In this document: positions 26,379 through 35,288 of the stretch, in pieces
Position numbering within the stretch: the first letter of the stretch is position 1
Layout of the letters: the number at the start of each line of letters is the position of its first letter
DNA from: Halomonas campaniensis
GTDB lineage: Bacteria; Pseudomonadota; Gammaproteobacteria; Pseudomonadales; Halomonadaceae
Assembly (NCBI RefSeq): GCF_002211105.1
Contig: NZ_JPUA01000005.1
Span: 1 to 64,000 of the forward strand
Reading direction: 5' to 3'
DNA length: 64,000 nucleotides
Made by a program: the position numbers and the translations under genes
Notes under the pieces: generated by a model
Databases searched by the model: none
What the model saw: only the letters and a program-made list of their open reading frames with translations
What the model was told of the DNA's origin: nothing

Positions 26379-27542
26379 TCAGAAGGAACGCGGCAGTTCG
26401 AGCAGGTGCTCAGCGACATAAGAGAGGATCAGGTTGGTCGAAATGGGGGCTACTTGATAAAGTCGAGTCTCTCGGAACTTGCGCTCGACGTCATACTCAG
26501 AGGCGAAGCCGAAACCACCATGAGTCTGTAGGCAAACATTCGCCGCCTTCCAAGAAGCTTCTGCAGCTAGATATTTGGCCATATTGGCGCTAGCTCCGGC
26601 GTTCTGCCCATGATCGTATTCATAGCAAGCACGCCAACGCATCAAGTCAGCCGCCTCAACATCGATGTGGGCCTGAGCGATGGGGAATTGAACACCTTGG
26701 TTCTTGCCAATAGGGCGGCCAAAAACCTCACGGTCACAGGCGTATTGGCTAGCCTTTTTGATGAACCAGCGGCCATCGCCAATGCACTCGGCAGCAATCA
26801 AGGCCCGCTCTGCATTTAAACCATCGAGAATATAGCGAAAGCCCATACCTTCTTCACCAATCAAACTATCGGCCGGGATTTCTAAGTTGTCGAAGAAGAG
26901 CTCGTTGGTCTCGTGATTAACCATGTTAGGGATCGGTTGAACGGTCATGCCATTCCCAATGGCTTGGTGAAGGTCAACGAGAAAGATCGACATACCAAGC
27001 GACTTACGGGTCACTTGATCAATAGGCGTGGTTCTGGCCAAAAGAATCATCAAGTCGGAGTGCTGAATACGTGAAATCCAAACCTTTTGCCCATTAACAA
27101 CGTATTTATCACCTTGCCGTACCGCCGTGGTCTTGATCTTGGTAGTATCGGTGCCTGTAGTAGGTTCAGTGACTGCCATTGACTGTAAGCGCAACTCTCC
27201 AGAGGCGATCCTAGGTAGATACTTGCGCTTCTGCTCCTCACTACCGTGACGCAGCAAGGTAAACATATTGTACATTTGGCCGTGGACAGTGCCTGAGTTA
27301 CCACCGCAGCGGTTCACCTCTTCTAAAATAACCGATGCTTCGGTTAACCCGAGACCAGAACCACCGTATTCCTCAGGGATCATGGCAGCTAGCCAGCCCG
27401 CTTCAGTCAGCGCAGTGACGAACGCTTCCGGGAACTCTTTTTTTTCGTCTACAGTGCGCCAATAGGTATCATCGAAGTTAGAGCAAAGCCCCCGCACACC
27501 ATCACGGATAGCCTCAATAGACTCTTGATCATGGATAAACAT
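26379..27542 (-). CDS. Acyl-CoA dehydrogenase
   Basis: A 387-residue FAD acyl-CoA dehydrogenase. N-terminal and middle-domain motifs are clear (MIPEEYGGSGLGLTEASVILEEV; MAVTEPTTGTDTTKIKTTA), as is the C-terminal helical domain (GGFGFASEYDVERKFRETRLYQVAPIS). The common catalytic Glu in the C-terminal YEGT motif is absent (YQVAP). A Glu in LNAERALIAAECIG matches the place used by isovaleryl-CoA dehydrogenase, so catalysis may rely on that residue. Encoded one base beside the hydratase gene (27542) and upstream of etfBA, its presumed electron acceptor. In this setting it could oxidise methylsuccinyl-CoA or a related C5 ester, which is inference. Confidence 0.85.
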   Translation of the reverse strand: MFIHDQESIEAIRDGVRGLCSNFDDTYWRTVDEKKEFPEAFVTALTEAGWLAAMIPEEYGGSGLGLTEASVILEEVNRCGGNSGTVHGQMYNMFTLLRHGSEEQKRKYLPRIASGELRLQSMAVTEPTTGTDTTKIKTTAVRQGDKYVVNGQKVWISRIQHSDLMILLARTTPIDQVTRKSLGMSIFLVDLHQAIGNGMTVQPIPNMVNHETNELFFDNLEIPADSLIGEEGMGFRYILDGLNAERALIAAECIGDGRWFIKKASQYACDREVFGRPIGKNQGVQFPIAQAHIDVEAADLMRWRACYEYDHGQNAGASANMAKYLAAEASWKAANVCLQTHGGFGFASEYDVERKFRETRLYQVAPISTNLILSYVAEHLLELPRSF

Positions 27543-28378
27543 TAGGTTGTCTCCTTATAGTAAATATCTGCCTGATGTGCAGGACCTTTGTCATTGAATG
27601 CCCATAGCTCACACTGCTGATCGTCTTGCTCGGCACCACCAACTTGGAAATCGGTATCGGCGATGAGAGGTCTGAGACCGCGGTAGGCGAAGTACCTGGG
27701 TGTCCGATCGGGAAAGCGACGTGTAAAGCTACGCAGTAGTAATGTCGCGATCATTGGCCCATGAACAACTAGGCCTGGGTATCCTTCCTGTTCCGTGGCG
27801 TAAGGATGATCGTAGTGAATGCGGTGGCCATTAAAGGTGACCGCTGAATAGCGGAAGAGCATGACGGAGGACGGATGGACGCTGTCTTGCCAGTCCAAAG
27901 GCGGAAGCGAGGCAGAACTTTCCAATTTCGGCGGGCTGGGTGAGCGATAGACAATATCCTGTTCCTCGCGCACACAAACCACATCGTCCTGTGAATAAAC
28001 GTGCTCTACCGTGACAAAAAGAAGAGCTCCCGTCTTACCTTGTTTTTCTTTAACAGACGTAATCGTTGAGCGACGCTGAGCAGGCTCATCGACCCGTAAC
28101 GGCTCCAAGAAGGAAACTCGACCGCCTGCCCACATGCGATTTCGCCCTTCGATAGGTGGCAGGAAAAGTCCCCGTGCTGGGTGACCATCCACTCCTAATT
28201 GAGAGGGCTCCACCGGTTCCTGGAAGAAGGCCCAGTGCCACAATGGGGGCAACGGCGTGCCAGGCTGGGGAGCCAACTCACCAAAAGTGGCAGCAATGCG
28301 TCGAGTTATCGAGGACGAAATAAAGTCCTTGCTTAACTCTTGTTTCCCGACCCAGCAGTCCAACGATGCATCCGCCAT
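27542..28378 (-). CDS. ich: FAS1-like/MaoC hydratase, probable itaconyl-CoA hydratase
   Basis: A 278-residue two-hotdog dehydratase of the HTD2/mesaconyl-C4-CoA hydratase type. The N-terminal half has the FAS1-like dehydratase stretch (LPPLWHWAFFQEPVEPSQLGVDGHPARGLFLPP; MWAGGRVSFLEPL). The C-terminal half has the hydratase motif FNGHRIHYDHPYATEQEGYPGLVVHGP. Known relatives are mesaconyl-C4-CoA hydratase and the itaconyl-CoA hydratase of Pseudomonas. First gene of the minus-strand operon, it reads divergently from the TAXI transporter at 28656. Expected reaction: itaconyl-CoA plus water to citramalyl-CoA. The operon context makes this better than a generic dehydratase call. Confidence 0.8.
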   Translation of the reverse strand: MADASLDCWVGKQELSKDFISSSITRRIAATFGELAPQPGTPLPPLWHWAFFQEPVEPSQLGVDGHPARGLFLPPIEGRNRMWAGGRVSFLEPLRVDEPAQRRSTITSVKEKQGKTGALLFVTVEHVYSQDDVVCVREEQDIVYRSPSPPKLESSASLPPLDWQDSVHPSSVMLFRYSAVTFNGHRIHYDHPYATEQEGYPGLVVHGPMIATLLLRSFTRRFPDRTPRYFAYRGLRPLIADTDFQVGGAEQDDQQCELWAFNDKGPAHQADIYYKETT

Positions 28379-28655
28379 CCGTCATCTCCCGTCATGGTGC
28401 TCGTTTTTGTGATGCTGTCAGGATGGCCACTTTTTGCTGGGGAGAGAATTCGAAAATATATAAGCGGGAGTTTCGCAAAGCTGAAGACCATAACAGGCTT
28501 TTACTAAAGTCTATTAACTAAGGCTTAAAGGGGGTGTTAGGAAATCCGACTTCATCTTGCAGTGGAACTGTTTCAGGCTTGGGCATGTGGAAATAGCATC
28601 CTTCTACAAAAGATGTAACTCGCATTCCTAACAACACAACACTGTCGAGATAACC
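28379..28655. promoter_or_regulatory. Divergent promoter region of the itaconate-type locus
   Basis: This 277-bp region separates the catabolic operon (minus) from the transporter operon (plus). It contains a spaced inverted repeat, GTTAGGAA at 28536-28543 and TTCCTAAC at 28625-28632, that could bring two regulator dimers together. The regulator may be the LysR protein at 33237-34145, encoded at the end of the transporter operon on the opposite strand. Promoter hexamers were not assigned with confidence. Confidence 0.45.
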
Positions 28656-29630
28656 ATGAACAAGATCACTCTAGCCATTACGGCTACTGCCTTCGCCTTC
28701 AGCTCCGCCTCTATGGCCGCTGACAATCAGTCAGATTGGCCTTCCAGCATGACGGTCGGTACCGCAAGTCAAGGGGGAACCTACTATATCTATGGCTCAG
28801 GGTGGGCGAACCTGATTAACCAAAAGCTCGACACCAACATTGGCGCCGAAATTACCGGTGGACCGATGCAGAACGTAAGCATGGTACAGATGGGTGAACA
28901 CGATTTTGGCTTGGTCACCCTCGGCCCAGCCCGGGAAGCACTTGAGGGAAAAAGCCCCATCATGCCAGGTATTGAACATGACAATGTTCGTGCGGTTTTT
29001 CCTATGTATCCGACGATTTTCCATATCACCGCACTACAAAGCTCAGAAATTTCTTCTGTCGACGATTTAGTGGGTAAGCGTGTAGGCGTAGGACCTGCTG
29101 GCGGTACCAATAGCGTTTACTTCCCCCGTTTCTTCGATCTTCTGGGTTATGACGTCGACACTCTTGAGGGTGGCGCAGGCGACCAAACAGGACAAATGCA
29201 GGATGGCCTTCTAGATGCCTTTGCGTTCGGTGCAGGACTGCCCGTCTCTGCTGTCAGCCAGGTCGAAGCACAATCTGCAGTTAACGTTTTCAGCTATAGC
29301 GAGGCTGAGATAGACACAATTGTCGAGGCATACCCTGAAATTTCCACTGCGGTCATACCTGCCGACACATATAACTCCATGGATGAAGACCTGCCAACGG
29401 TATCGATGTGGAATTTCGTTGTGACCAGTGCTGACATGCCAGAATCGCTAGTATACGAAATCGTCAAAACCGTGATGGAAAACAATGACGCCATGCAGCA
29501 GATCCATCGCTCCGCCGAGGAGACACTGCCCGAGAATTATATCCACAACACCCAAATCCCTTTCCACCCTGGGGCCGTTCGTTGGTTCGAAGAGAATGGT
29601 TATGACATTCCCGAAGAATTAGAAGGATAA
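28656..29630 (+). CDS. TAXI-family TRAP transporter solute-binding protein
   Basis: A 324-residue periplasmic binding protein of the TAXI (TRAP-associated extracytoplasmic immunogenic) family. The signal peptide is MNKITLAITATAFAFSSASMA with likely cleavage after SMA. The mature part shows the TAXI pattern: MTVGTASQGGTYYIYGSGWANLIN, MVQMGEHDFGLV, and LVGKRVGVGPAGGTNSVYFPR. It should deliver a carboxylate to the fused membrane protein encoded next. Divergence from the itaconate-type operon suggests that the ligand is itaconate or a similar C5 dicarboxylate. The hairpin at 29648-29668 just after the gene probably sets its higher mRNA level. Confidence 0.9.
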   Translation: MNKITLAITATAFAFSSASMAADNQSDWPSSMTVGTASQGGTYYIYGSGWANLINQKLDTNIGAEITGGPMQNVSMVQMGEHDFGLVTLGPAREALEGKSPIMPGIEHDNVRAVFPMYPTIFHITALQSSEISSVDDLVGKRVGVGPAGGTNSVYFPRFFDLLGYDVDTLEGGAGDQTGQMQDGLLDAFAFGAGLPVSAVSQVEAQSAVNVFSYSEAEIDTIVEAYPEISTAVIPADTYNSMDEDLPTVSMWNFVVTSADMPESLVYEIVKTVMENNDAMQQIHRSAEETLPENYIHNTQIPFHPGAVRWFEENGYDIPEELEG

Positions 29631-29647
29631 CTCAACATCTAGCGTAG

Positions 29648-29668
29648 AGCGCCGCTTTGAGCGGCGCT
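29648..29668 (+). terminator. Intercistronic hairpin after the TAXI binding-protein gene
   Basis: An eight-base-pair GC-rich stem (AGCGCCGC / GCGGCGCT, loop TTTGA) is followed after eight bases by a short T-run. It lies between the binding-protein and permease genes and is best read as a partial terminator or mRNA-stabilising structure that gives excess binding protein. Confidence 0.6.
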
Positions 29669-29708
29669 ATTCCGATTTTTCTATGATTGCACGACCACAT
29701 GGGGTTCC

Positions 29709-31877
29709 ATGATGAATAATGACAATAAGTCTACTGAAACACTAGCTCCTGGGTCGCCCCCCCTGGACAGTTCGAGCGTGGATGAGATAAAGCCTGCGGG
29801 CAATGAACGGCTTCCTGTTGGCATCTCGGCGTTCTGTCTGTTTCTAATCTGTGTCGTCTACATCAGCTTTCATCTTTACGCACTAAACATTCAACCTATA
29901 GAAACCTGGACTTTTCGTATCGTCCACATTTCGGTTGGGCTTCTGGTAGGTTTCCTACTACTGGGGGCATCTAATCGATTCGACGAACCAAAACACACGT
30001 CGACATGGGTTAGAGGTATTGGGGCGATCTGCTTGGTATTGTCCTTATGTGTTGCAGCCATGGTGGCAGTATTGTGGCTAAGCCCCCATTACCCAACGTT
30101 CCTCAATGCTGCGGAACTTGCTCAAAACTTCTTAGGCGGCATTGCCGCATCGACTCTGGTGATCTCGCTTCTGGCCAGTTACACCTGTGTGGGAGAACGG
30201 GGGCGCTTGAGCATTATCGATGCCTCACTTGGCATTTTAGCCTTAGCCGCGGGGGCCTATATCGTCCTTTCGCTGGAGCGTTGGCGTATGGTGGCGGGTA
30301 CTCCTTTTGCAGGTGAGTTAGATTTCTATATGTCGGCAGTGGGAATCATTTTGATCCTGGAGTTAACACGTCGAGTGGCTGGATTAGCACTGGTGGCCAT
30401 CACTGGAGTCTTTATGCTGTATGCGTTCATTGGTCCTTGGTTGCCAGGTATTTTCGAGCATAGCGGGTATAGTCCGGGTCGATTTTTCACCTACATATAT
30501 ACCGATAATGGTGTACTTGGCCCCACCATCGCCGTCTCCTCTACTTACATCGTCCTTTTCATAACGTTTGCAGCGTTTCTACAGAAATCCCATGTAGGTG
30601 AATACTTCGTCAATTTTGCGTTTTCTGTCGCAGGACGTTCAAAAGGCGGTCCAGCCAAGGTGGCCGTGTTTGCCTCGGGGCTGATGGGCATGATCAATGG
30701 CACCTCAGCAGGTAACGTGGTCTCCACAGGAAGCCTGACCATTCCGCTTATGAGGCGTGTCGGCTATGAAGCGAGGAGTGCAGGTTCCATCGAAGCCGCC
30801 GCTTCTACTGGCGGGCAGATCGCGCCCCCCATCATGGGTGCAGGAGCATTCATCATGGCGGAGGTCACCGGTATCCCTTACACCGATATCGCCGTCGCTG
30901 CGATCATTCCAGCAGTCCTGTATTTTCTCTCCATTTACTTCATGGTGGACTTAGAAGCAGAGCGCAAAGGCATGCGCGGCCTACGTAGCGAAGAGCTCCC
31001 CAAATTGCGTTCCCTTTTAAAGCAAGCGTACTTGTTTTTCCCGGTGATCATTCTGATCGCAACACTATTTATGGGCTACTCGGTCATCCGTGCTGGCACC
31101 CTCGCACTTATTGCAGCGGCGGTAGTATCCTGGTTAACACCTCACTGGATGGGGCCTCGCGCCATTTTAAGTGCCCTTGCTTTGTCAGCGCGGATGGTGA
31201 TTCCGTTGGTCGCCGTGTGTGCCTGTGCGGGTATCGTGGTAGGGGTAATCGCCATGACCGGTGTCGGGGCGCGCTTCGCGTCACTGCTGCTGGGAATTGC
31301 TGACAATAGTCAATTCTTGGCGCTGCTGTTTGCCATGCTAATCAGTATTTTGTTGGGCATGGGAATGCCCACTACCGCTGCCTACGCCGTTGCAGCTTCA
31401 GTGATCGCGCCAGGCCTTCAGGACATTGGGATTCCTCCCCTAGTAGCCCACTTCTTCGTCTTCTACTATGCGGTGATTTCGGCGATCACTCCCCCCGTCG
31501 CCTTGGCATCATATGCAGCGGCGGCTATTGCGGGCTCCGATCCTCTGAAGACTTCCATTACGTCCTTTAAGTTTGGTCTCGCCGCCTTCGTCGTTCCGTT
31601 CCTGTTTTACTACAGCCCAGCCATTCTCATGCAGGGGGACGACTGGCTGCAGATCGCTCGTATTCTGATCACTGGTTCGTTCGGCATTTACCTGCTGGCA
31701 GCTTCAGTTCAGGCTTGGTGCTTTGGCCCCTTAAATCTCATGATGAGGGGGGCGGCGCTGGCGGCTGGATTGGCGATGATGGCCGGAGGAGTGGCCACTG
31801 ACCTAGTAGGGATCGCTGTGGCTGTGATCGTGATAGGTAGCCAGCTCAAACTTCGGCGACACAACGCCACAATCTGA
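29709..31877 (+). CDS. TRAP transporter fused permease (4TM plus 12TM, TAXI type)
   Basis: A 722-residue integral membrane protein combining the small (DctQ-like) and large (DctM-like) TRAP permease domains, as is usual for TAXI systems. A cytoplasmic N-terminus of about 35 residues leads to the first hydrophobic segments (ISAFCLFLICVVYISFHLYAL). The DctM half holds the signature GLMGMINGTSAGNVVSTGSLTIPLMRRVGY and the repeat-related motif ILLGMGMPTTAAYAVAASVIAPGLQDIGI. It uses the sodium gradient to drive uptake of the ligand captured by the TAXI protein. Two adjacent ATG codons are possible starts. Confidence 0.9.
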   Translation: MMNNDNKSTETLAPGSPPLDSSSVDEIKPAGNERLPVGISAFCLFLICVVYISFHLYALNIQPIETWTFRIVHISVGLLVGFLLLGASNRFDEPKHTSTWVRGIGAICLVLSLCVAAMVAVLWLSPHYPTFLNAAELAQNFLGGIAASTLVISLLASYTCVGERGRLSIIDASLGILALAAGAYIVLSLERWRMVAGTPFAGELDFYMSAVGIILILELTRRVAGLALVAITGVFMLYAFIGPWLPGIFEHSGYSPGRFFTYIYTDNGVLGPTIAVSSTYIVLFITFAAFLQKSHVGEYFVNFAFSVAGRSKGGPAKVAVFASGLMGMINGTSAGNVVSTGSLTIPLMRRVGYEARSAGSIEAAASTGGQIAPPIMGAGAFIMAEVTGIPYTDIAVAAIIPAVLYFLSIYFMVDLEAERKGMRGLRSEELPKLRSLLKQAYLFFPVIILIATLFMGYSVIRAGTLALIAAAVVSWLTPHWMGPRAILSALALSARMVIPLVAVCACAGIVVGVIAMTGVGARFASLLLGIADNSQFLALLFAMLISILLGMGMPTTAAYAVAASVIAPGLQDIGIPPLVAHFFVFYYAVISAITPPVALASYAAAAIAGSDPLKTSITSFKFGLAAFVVPFLFYYSPAILMQGDDWLQIARILITGSFGIYLLAASVQAWCFGPLNLMMRGAALAAGLAMMAGGVATDLVGIAVAVIVIGSQLKLRRHNATI

Positions 31878-31900
31878 CGAACGGGTGCACCTGATCCATC

Positions 31901-31929
31901 GCCTACTGGCCACCATGCGGCCAGTAGGC
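31901..31929 (+). other. Intercistronic stem-loop
   Basis: A perfect 11-base-pair stem (GCCTACTGGCC / GGCCAGTAGGC, loop ACCATGC) lies between the permease and hexapeptide-protein genes. There is no T-run, so it is an RNA processing or stability element rather than a terminator. Confidence 0.6.
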
Positions 31930-31952
31930 GGCAGAAACGAAAGGGAACCAAG

Positions 31953-32474
31953 ATGGCTATTTATATGTTTGAAGATACACAGCCTTCTATCTCACCATCG
32001 GCCTTTGTCCACCCCTCCGCGGTGCTGATTGGCGATATAGTCGTTGGCGAGGGTTGCTACATTGGCCCCGGGGCAAGCCTGAGAGGAGACTTTGGCAGTA
32101 TCGTAATAGAGCCAGAATCAAATTTGCAGGACAACTGTGTCATGCATGGGACGATTGGATCGATGACCGTAATACACCGACGCGGGCATGTGGGGCATGG
32201 TGCCATAGTGCACGGCTGCACCATTGGCGAAGATGTATTGGTAGGCATGAACGCCGTCGTCATGGACGGCTGCGTGATCGGCGCAGGGTCAATTATAGGC
32301 GCTTGCTCTATGGTCAGAGCAGGCTTTATATGTGAGAAAGCCTCATTGTTGGTTGGCGCACCGGCAAAGTTGATTAGACACCTTAACGAAAGAGATTTTC
32401 GCAAAAAACGGGAGGCGACACAGCGTTACATTGACCTAGCGAAAAGGTGCCACACCGACTTGAAGCAGTGTTGA
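31953..32474 (+). CDS. Gamma-carbonic-anhydrase-like hexapeptide protein
   Basis: A 173-residue left-handed beta-helix protein of the gamma-CA/PaaY/CaiE group. The hexapeptide repeats run from about residue 15 to 140, and zinc-ligand-like histidines are in RRGHVGHGAIVHGCTIGEDV. PaaY of the phenylacetate pathway, a close family member, has thioesterase activity. CaiE and true gamma carbonic anhydrases are other options. Located directly after the TRAP permease; a paralog (48705-49229) sits at the equivalent place after the second TRAP system. This repeated pairing suggests a role linked to carboxylate import or CoA-ester housekeeping. Confidence 0.85.
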   Translation: MAIYMFEDTQPSISPSAFVHPSAVLIGDIVVGEGCYIGPGASLRGDFGSIVIEPESNLQDNCVMHGTIGSMTVIHRRGHVGHGAIVHGCTIGEDVLVGMNAVVMDGCVIGAGSIIGACSMVRAGFICEKASLLVGAPAKLIRHLNERDFRKKREATQRYIDLAKRCHTDLKQC

Positions 32475-32502
32475 TTACATGATTTCAGAATGAGAAGCGC
32501 AG

Positions 32503-33144
32503 ATGATAGATAACGGTAAAAATGTAATATATCAGGGTGATGTCGGTGACATGGAAGTTCTGCAGGATTTGCCACCAGCAGCCCCAATAGGAATTGTAAT
32601 TATAGCGCATCCTCATCCATTAGCCGGTGGCAATGCAGAGCACAAAATACCCGCATACCTAGCGAAATGGTTATGCCGCAAGGGCTGGCAAGTACTTCGA
32701 CCTAACTTTCGAGGAGTGGGTCAAAGTGCTGGTAAACACGACTTTGGTCATGGAGAAGCGGACGATATTTTGACGTTAGTGAGATTAGTTCGCCAGGATC
32801 ACCCTCAAACGCCACTGGCACTTGTCGGCTTTTCTTTTGGGGGCTTCGTGCAGGCCTCGGTTGCGAAACAGCTAAGAATAGAGAATCAGCCAGCAAACCA
32901 TGTCATCTTGATAAGCCCTGGTATTGGCACAGTTGAGAGCGGACGAAGCTACGATATTTCTGACATCGGTGTAGACGCTCGGGTCATTCATGGTAGCCGC
33001 GACACCATTGTTCCACTGGAAAATGTTATAACGTGGTGTGAGAACGAGAATCTTACGCTGACAGTATTACCGCGGGCAGACCATTTCTATACAGGCCAGT
33101 TATCAATCCTGGTTCGTGAATTTTGCTATTTCCTTGAGGAGTAA
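32503..33144 (+). CDS. Alpha/beta hydrolase
   Basis: A 213-residue alpha/beta hydrolase with an intact triad: nucleophile Ser in GFSFGG (about residue 108), Asp in HGSRDTIVPLENV and His in PRADHFYTG. The oxyanion region is AHPHPLAGGNAEHKIP. Similar small hydrolases act on esters or thioesters; the substrate is unknown. It follows the hexapeptide protein by 28 bp and is the last plus-strand gene of the transporter operon, so it may release a carboxylate from an ester precursor. Confidence 0.8.
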   Translation: MIDNGKNVIYQGDVGDMEVLQDLPPAAPIGIVIIAHPHPLAGGNAEHKIPAYLAKWLCRKGWQVLRPNFRGVGQSAGKHDFGHGEADDILTLVRLVRQDHPQTPLALVGFSFGGFVQASVAKQLRIENQPANHVILISPGIGTVESGRSYDISDIGVDARVIHGSRDTIVPLENVITWCENENLTLTVLPRADHFYTGQLSILVREFCYFLEE

Positions 33145-33236
33145 CCGGTTAATTCTGACAAGAACCAAACACAAACATCAGTTTACAAAGACGTTTCTTG
33201 GACTCTCGAACTATGTGTTTGGCGTTCTGCATTTGA

Positions 33237-34145
33237 TCAGGAATCAACTGAATAACGGTTGTGGTAAGTGAGAATTGCATTAACCAGCGTCTTGGCGGAT
33301 TCAGGTAAGGACGCCATTTCTCGAACGACGACAGCCCGCTCCCGCGTTGCCCAGTCATCTTCAAGCTGGACGATGCTGACCTTCATCGTCTTCTGGTAAC
33401 GCAGAGCGCTGGACTCTGGAAGTATTCCAACACCAACACCCGCCTCAATCATCCGGCAAGCTGGTTCAAAGCCGTAAACCTGTATTCGTAAAGGTAATGT
33501 CTCACCGATCTCTGTTACCTGCGCTTTGAGGAACTGCAACAGCGTACTACCCTCATGCAAGCCGACATAAGGGAATTTCAAAGTATCTTTGAACGCGATA
33601 ATTTCCTCTTTACCAAGTAGATGTCCATTCGGCACCACGACGACGAGCCGATCTACGGTGAAGGGAATGACCTCCAATCCTTTAATCTTGATATCACCTG
33701 AAGTGACGCCAAGATCCGCCGCGCCGTCTAGGACCCCACGAAATATATCATTGGTCAGACGCTCTTGAAGATCGATAGTCATACCAGGCTTTCCGCCAAG
33801 GAATTCTGCAAGTACTTCGGGCATGAACTCGGTCACTGCAGTGGTGTTGGCAAAGATGCGAATATGGCCCGCTTCGCTGTTTCCATATTCAGAAAAGTCG
33901 CTCTTGACGTAATCGACTTGGCGCATAATGGCACGAGCATGAATCAGCAATCGTTCACCTGCCGGTGTTAGCTCTACCCCTTGGCTTTCTCGGTAAAAAA
34001 GGCGGCTACCAAGTTGACCCTCGAATGATTTGATTCTTGTACTGGCAGCGGCCGTAGACAAGTGGGCACGACGAGCACCACCCGTGAGACTTGAAGCCTC
34101 CGCCACGTGAATGAATAGTCTTAAATCAGCTAAGTCAAAGTGCAT
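33237..34145 (-). CDS. LysR-family transcriptional regulator
   Basis: A 302-residue LTTR. The winged helix-turn-helix is at residues 5-65 (DLRLFIHVAEASSLTGGARRAHLSTAAASTRIKSFEGQLGSRLFYRESQGVELTPAGERLL). The periplasmic-binding-protein-like effector domain follows (about 90-290). It is encoded convergently to the TAXI-TRAP operon and is the nearest candidate regulator for the itaconate-type genes. A LysR regulator is also associated with the Pseudomonas cluster. The effector is probably a CoA ester or acid of the pathway, which is inference. Confidence 0.9.
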   Translation of the reverse strand: MHFDLADLRLFIHVAEASSLTGGARRAHLSTAAASTRIKSFEGQLGSRLFYRESQGVELTPAGERLLIHARAIMRQVDYVKSDFSEYGNSEAGHIRIFANTTAVTEFMPEVLAEFLGGKPGMTIDLQERLTNDIFRGVLDGAADLGVTSGDIKIKGLEVIPFTVDRLVVVVPNGHLLGKEEIIAFKDTLKFPYVGLHEGSTLLQFLKAQVTEIGETLPLRIQVYGFEPACRMIEAGVGVGILPESSALRYQKTMKVSIVQLEDDWATRERAVVVREMASLPESAKTLVNAILTYHNRYSVDS

Positions 34146-34380
34146 TTTGCCATCCTACCTTGTGCCATAGAGTAACTACTATTCGCATATAAAATTGTGG
34201 TTGTTGTTACCTTCCTAAAATGGGCCACGTGTGATAAAAATGGCCAATCACTAATTGAACGAACTAAAAACGACTGTCAGAAAGATGTGTACTACAGCCA
34301 GCTCAATCTTCTGAAAACCTGCATAAACACTGACAAATCCCACACCCTTTTAGGTTCAACCTCCATAAGTAATCTAAAAA

Positions 34381-35175
34381 TCACTGTTGCTTAAAATTCC
34401 GGCGGTACTCATCTGGTGTCTCACCAGTGAGGCGACGGAACATCGTGATAAATGCTGAGGCACTGGAATAACCCAGATCAAGTGCGACACCTTCAACTTT
34501 AGCTCCCGCTTCAAGTAGCGGCATCGCTTTCACAACTCTCAAACGCTGACGCCACTCTGATAGCGACATCCCCAAGTCACGTTGGGCACGACGCATTAAA
34601 GTACGCTCGGTGGCGTGAACAGCCTTGGCCAGATCAGCAAGAGTACGATTATCATGGGGAGAAGCTTCGATTAACGACAGCACTTGGCTTAGCTGAGGAT
34701 CCTCGGAGGTGGGGAGGTAACTGCCAGTGCATTCCGCAGCAGCCAGCTGATCCACCAACACCCTCAGCAGTCGAGTGATGCCATCAGGGTAAGGCGCTTG
34801 AACCGGATGGCGGCGAAGATGATCAAGCACAGACTTAATCAAAGGACTGATAGTCAACGCACAGGTCACCCCCGGCAGGCCATCAGCCAGCGGAGGCGCA
34901 ACATAGACAGAGCAGTGAACTGCCTCATAGCGGTTTAGCCCCTGATGTTCGACCCGCGGCGGTAACCATAGGCCGTATTGGGACGGTGCAAGATAGTGCC
35001 GCTCACCAACCTTGACCTCCACCATACCACTATACGAATAGACGAACTCGCCCCACTCATGACGGTGGCATGGATATGCTGCACAAGCTGGCATACATCC
35101 GGTACGGAACACCACTGGAGCCGGTAGATGGTCGCTGAACGGCGGGAGAAGCAGATGTTTTGTAGAGTGTCCCAT
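34381..35175 (-). CDS. AraC-family regulator with cupin sensor
   Basis: A 264-residue AraC-type activator. The N-terminal cupin-like domain has the HRHEWGEFVYSYSG motif (about residues 38-52). The C-terminal double helix-turn-helix is at about 165-262 (TLADLAKAVHATERTLMRRAQRDLG and VEGVALDLGYSSASAFITMFRRLTGETPDEYRR). It is divergent from an EamA-type exporter at 35289, an arrangement like that of NimR/NimT. It therefore probably activates that exporter, which is now frameshifted here. Confidence 0.85.
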   Translation of the reverse strand: MGHSTKHLLLPPFSDHLPAPVVFRTGCMPACAAYPCHRHEWGEFVYSYSGMVEVKVGERHYLAPSQYGLWLPPRVEHQGLNRYEAVHCSVYVAPPLADGLPGVTCALTISPLIKSVLDHLRRHPVQAPYPDGITRLLRVLVDQLAAAECTGSYLPTSEDPQLSQVLSLIEASPHDNRTLADLAKAVHATERTLMRRAQRDLGMSLSEWRQRLRVVKAMPLLEAGAKVEGVALDLGYSSASAFITMFRRLTGETPDEYRRNFKQQ

Positions 35176-35288
35176 ACCAGTATTTTATCTTTGTCTGAGT
35201 AGCGGCATTGTATGTCAGATACTAGCTATATATTTTGAATACGCCAAACATATACTCTCCTCTCGCAGCCAATTGTCTTGGAAAAAGC

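Noticed and set aside
32057..32404. 115-residue antisense ORF in the hexapeptide-protein gene
   Set aside because: A shadow of the repetitive hexapeptide coding sequence.
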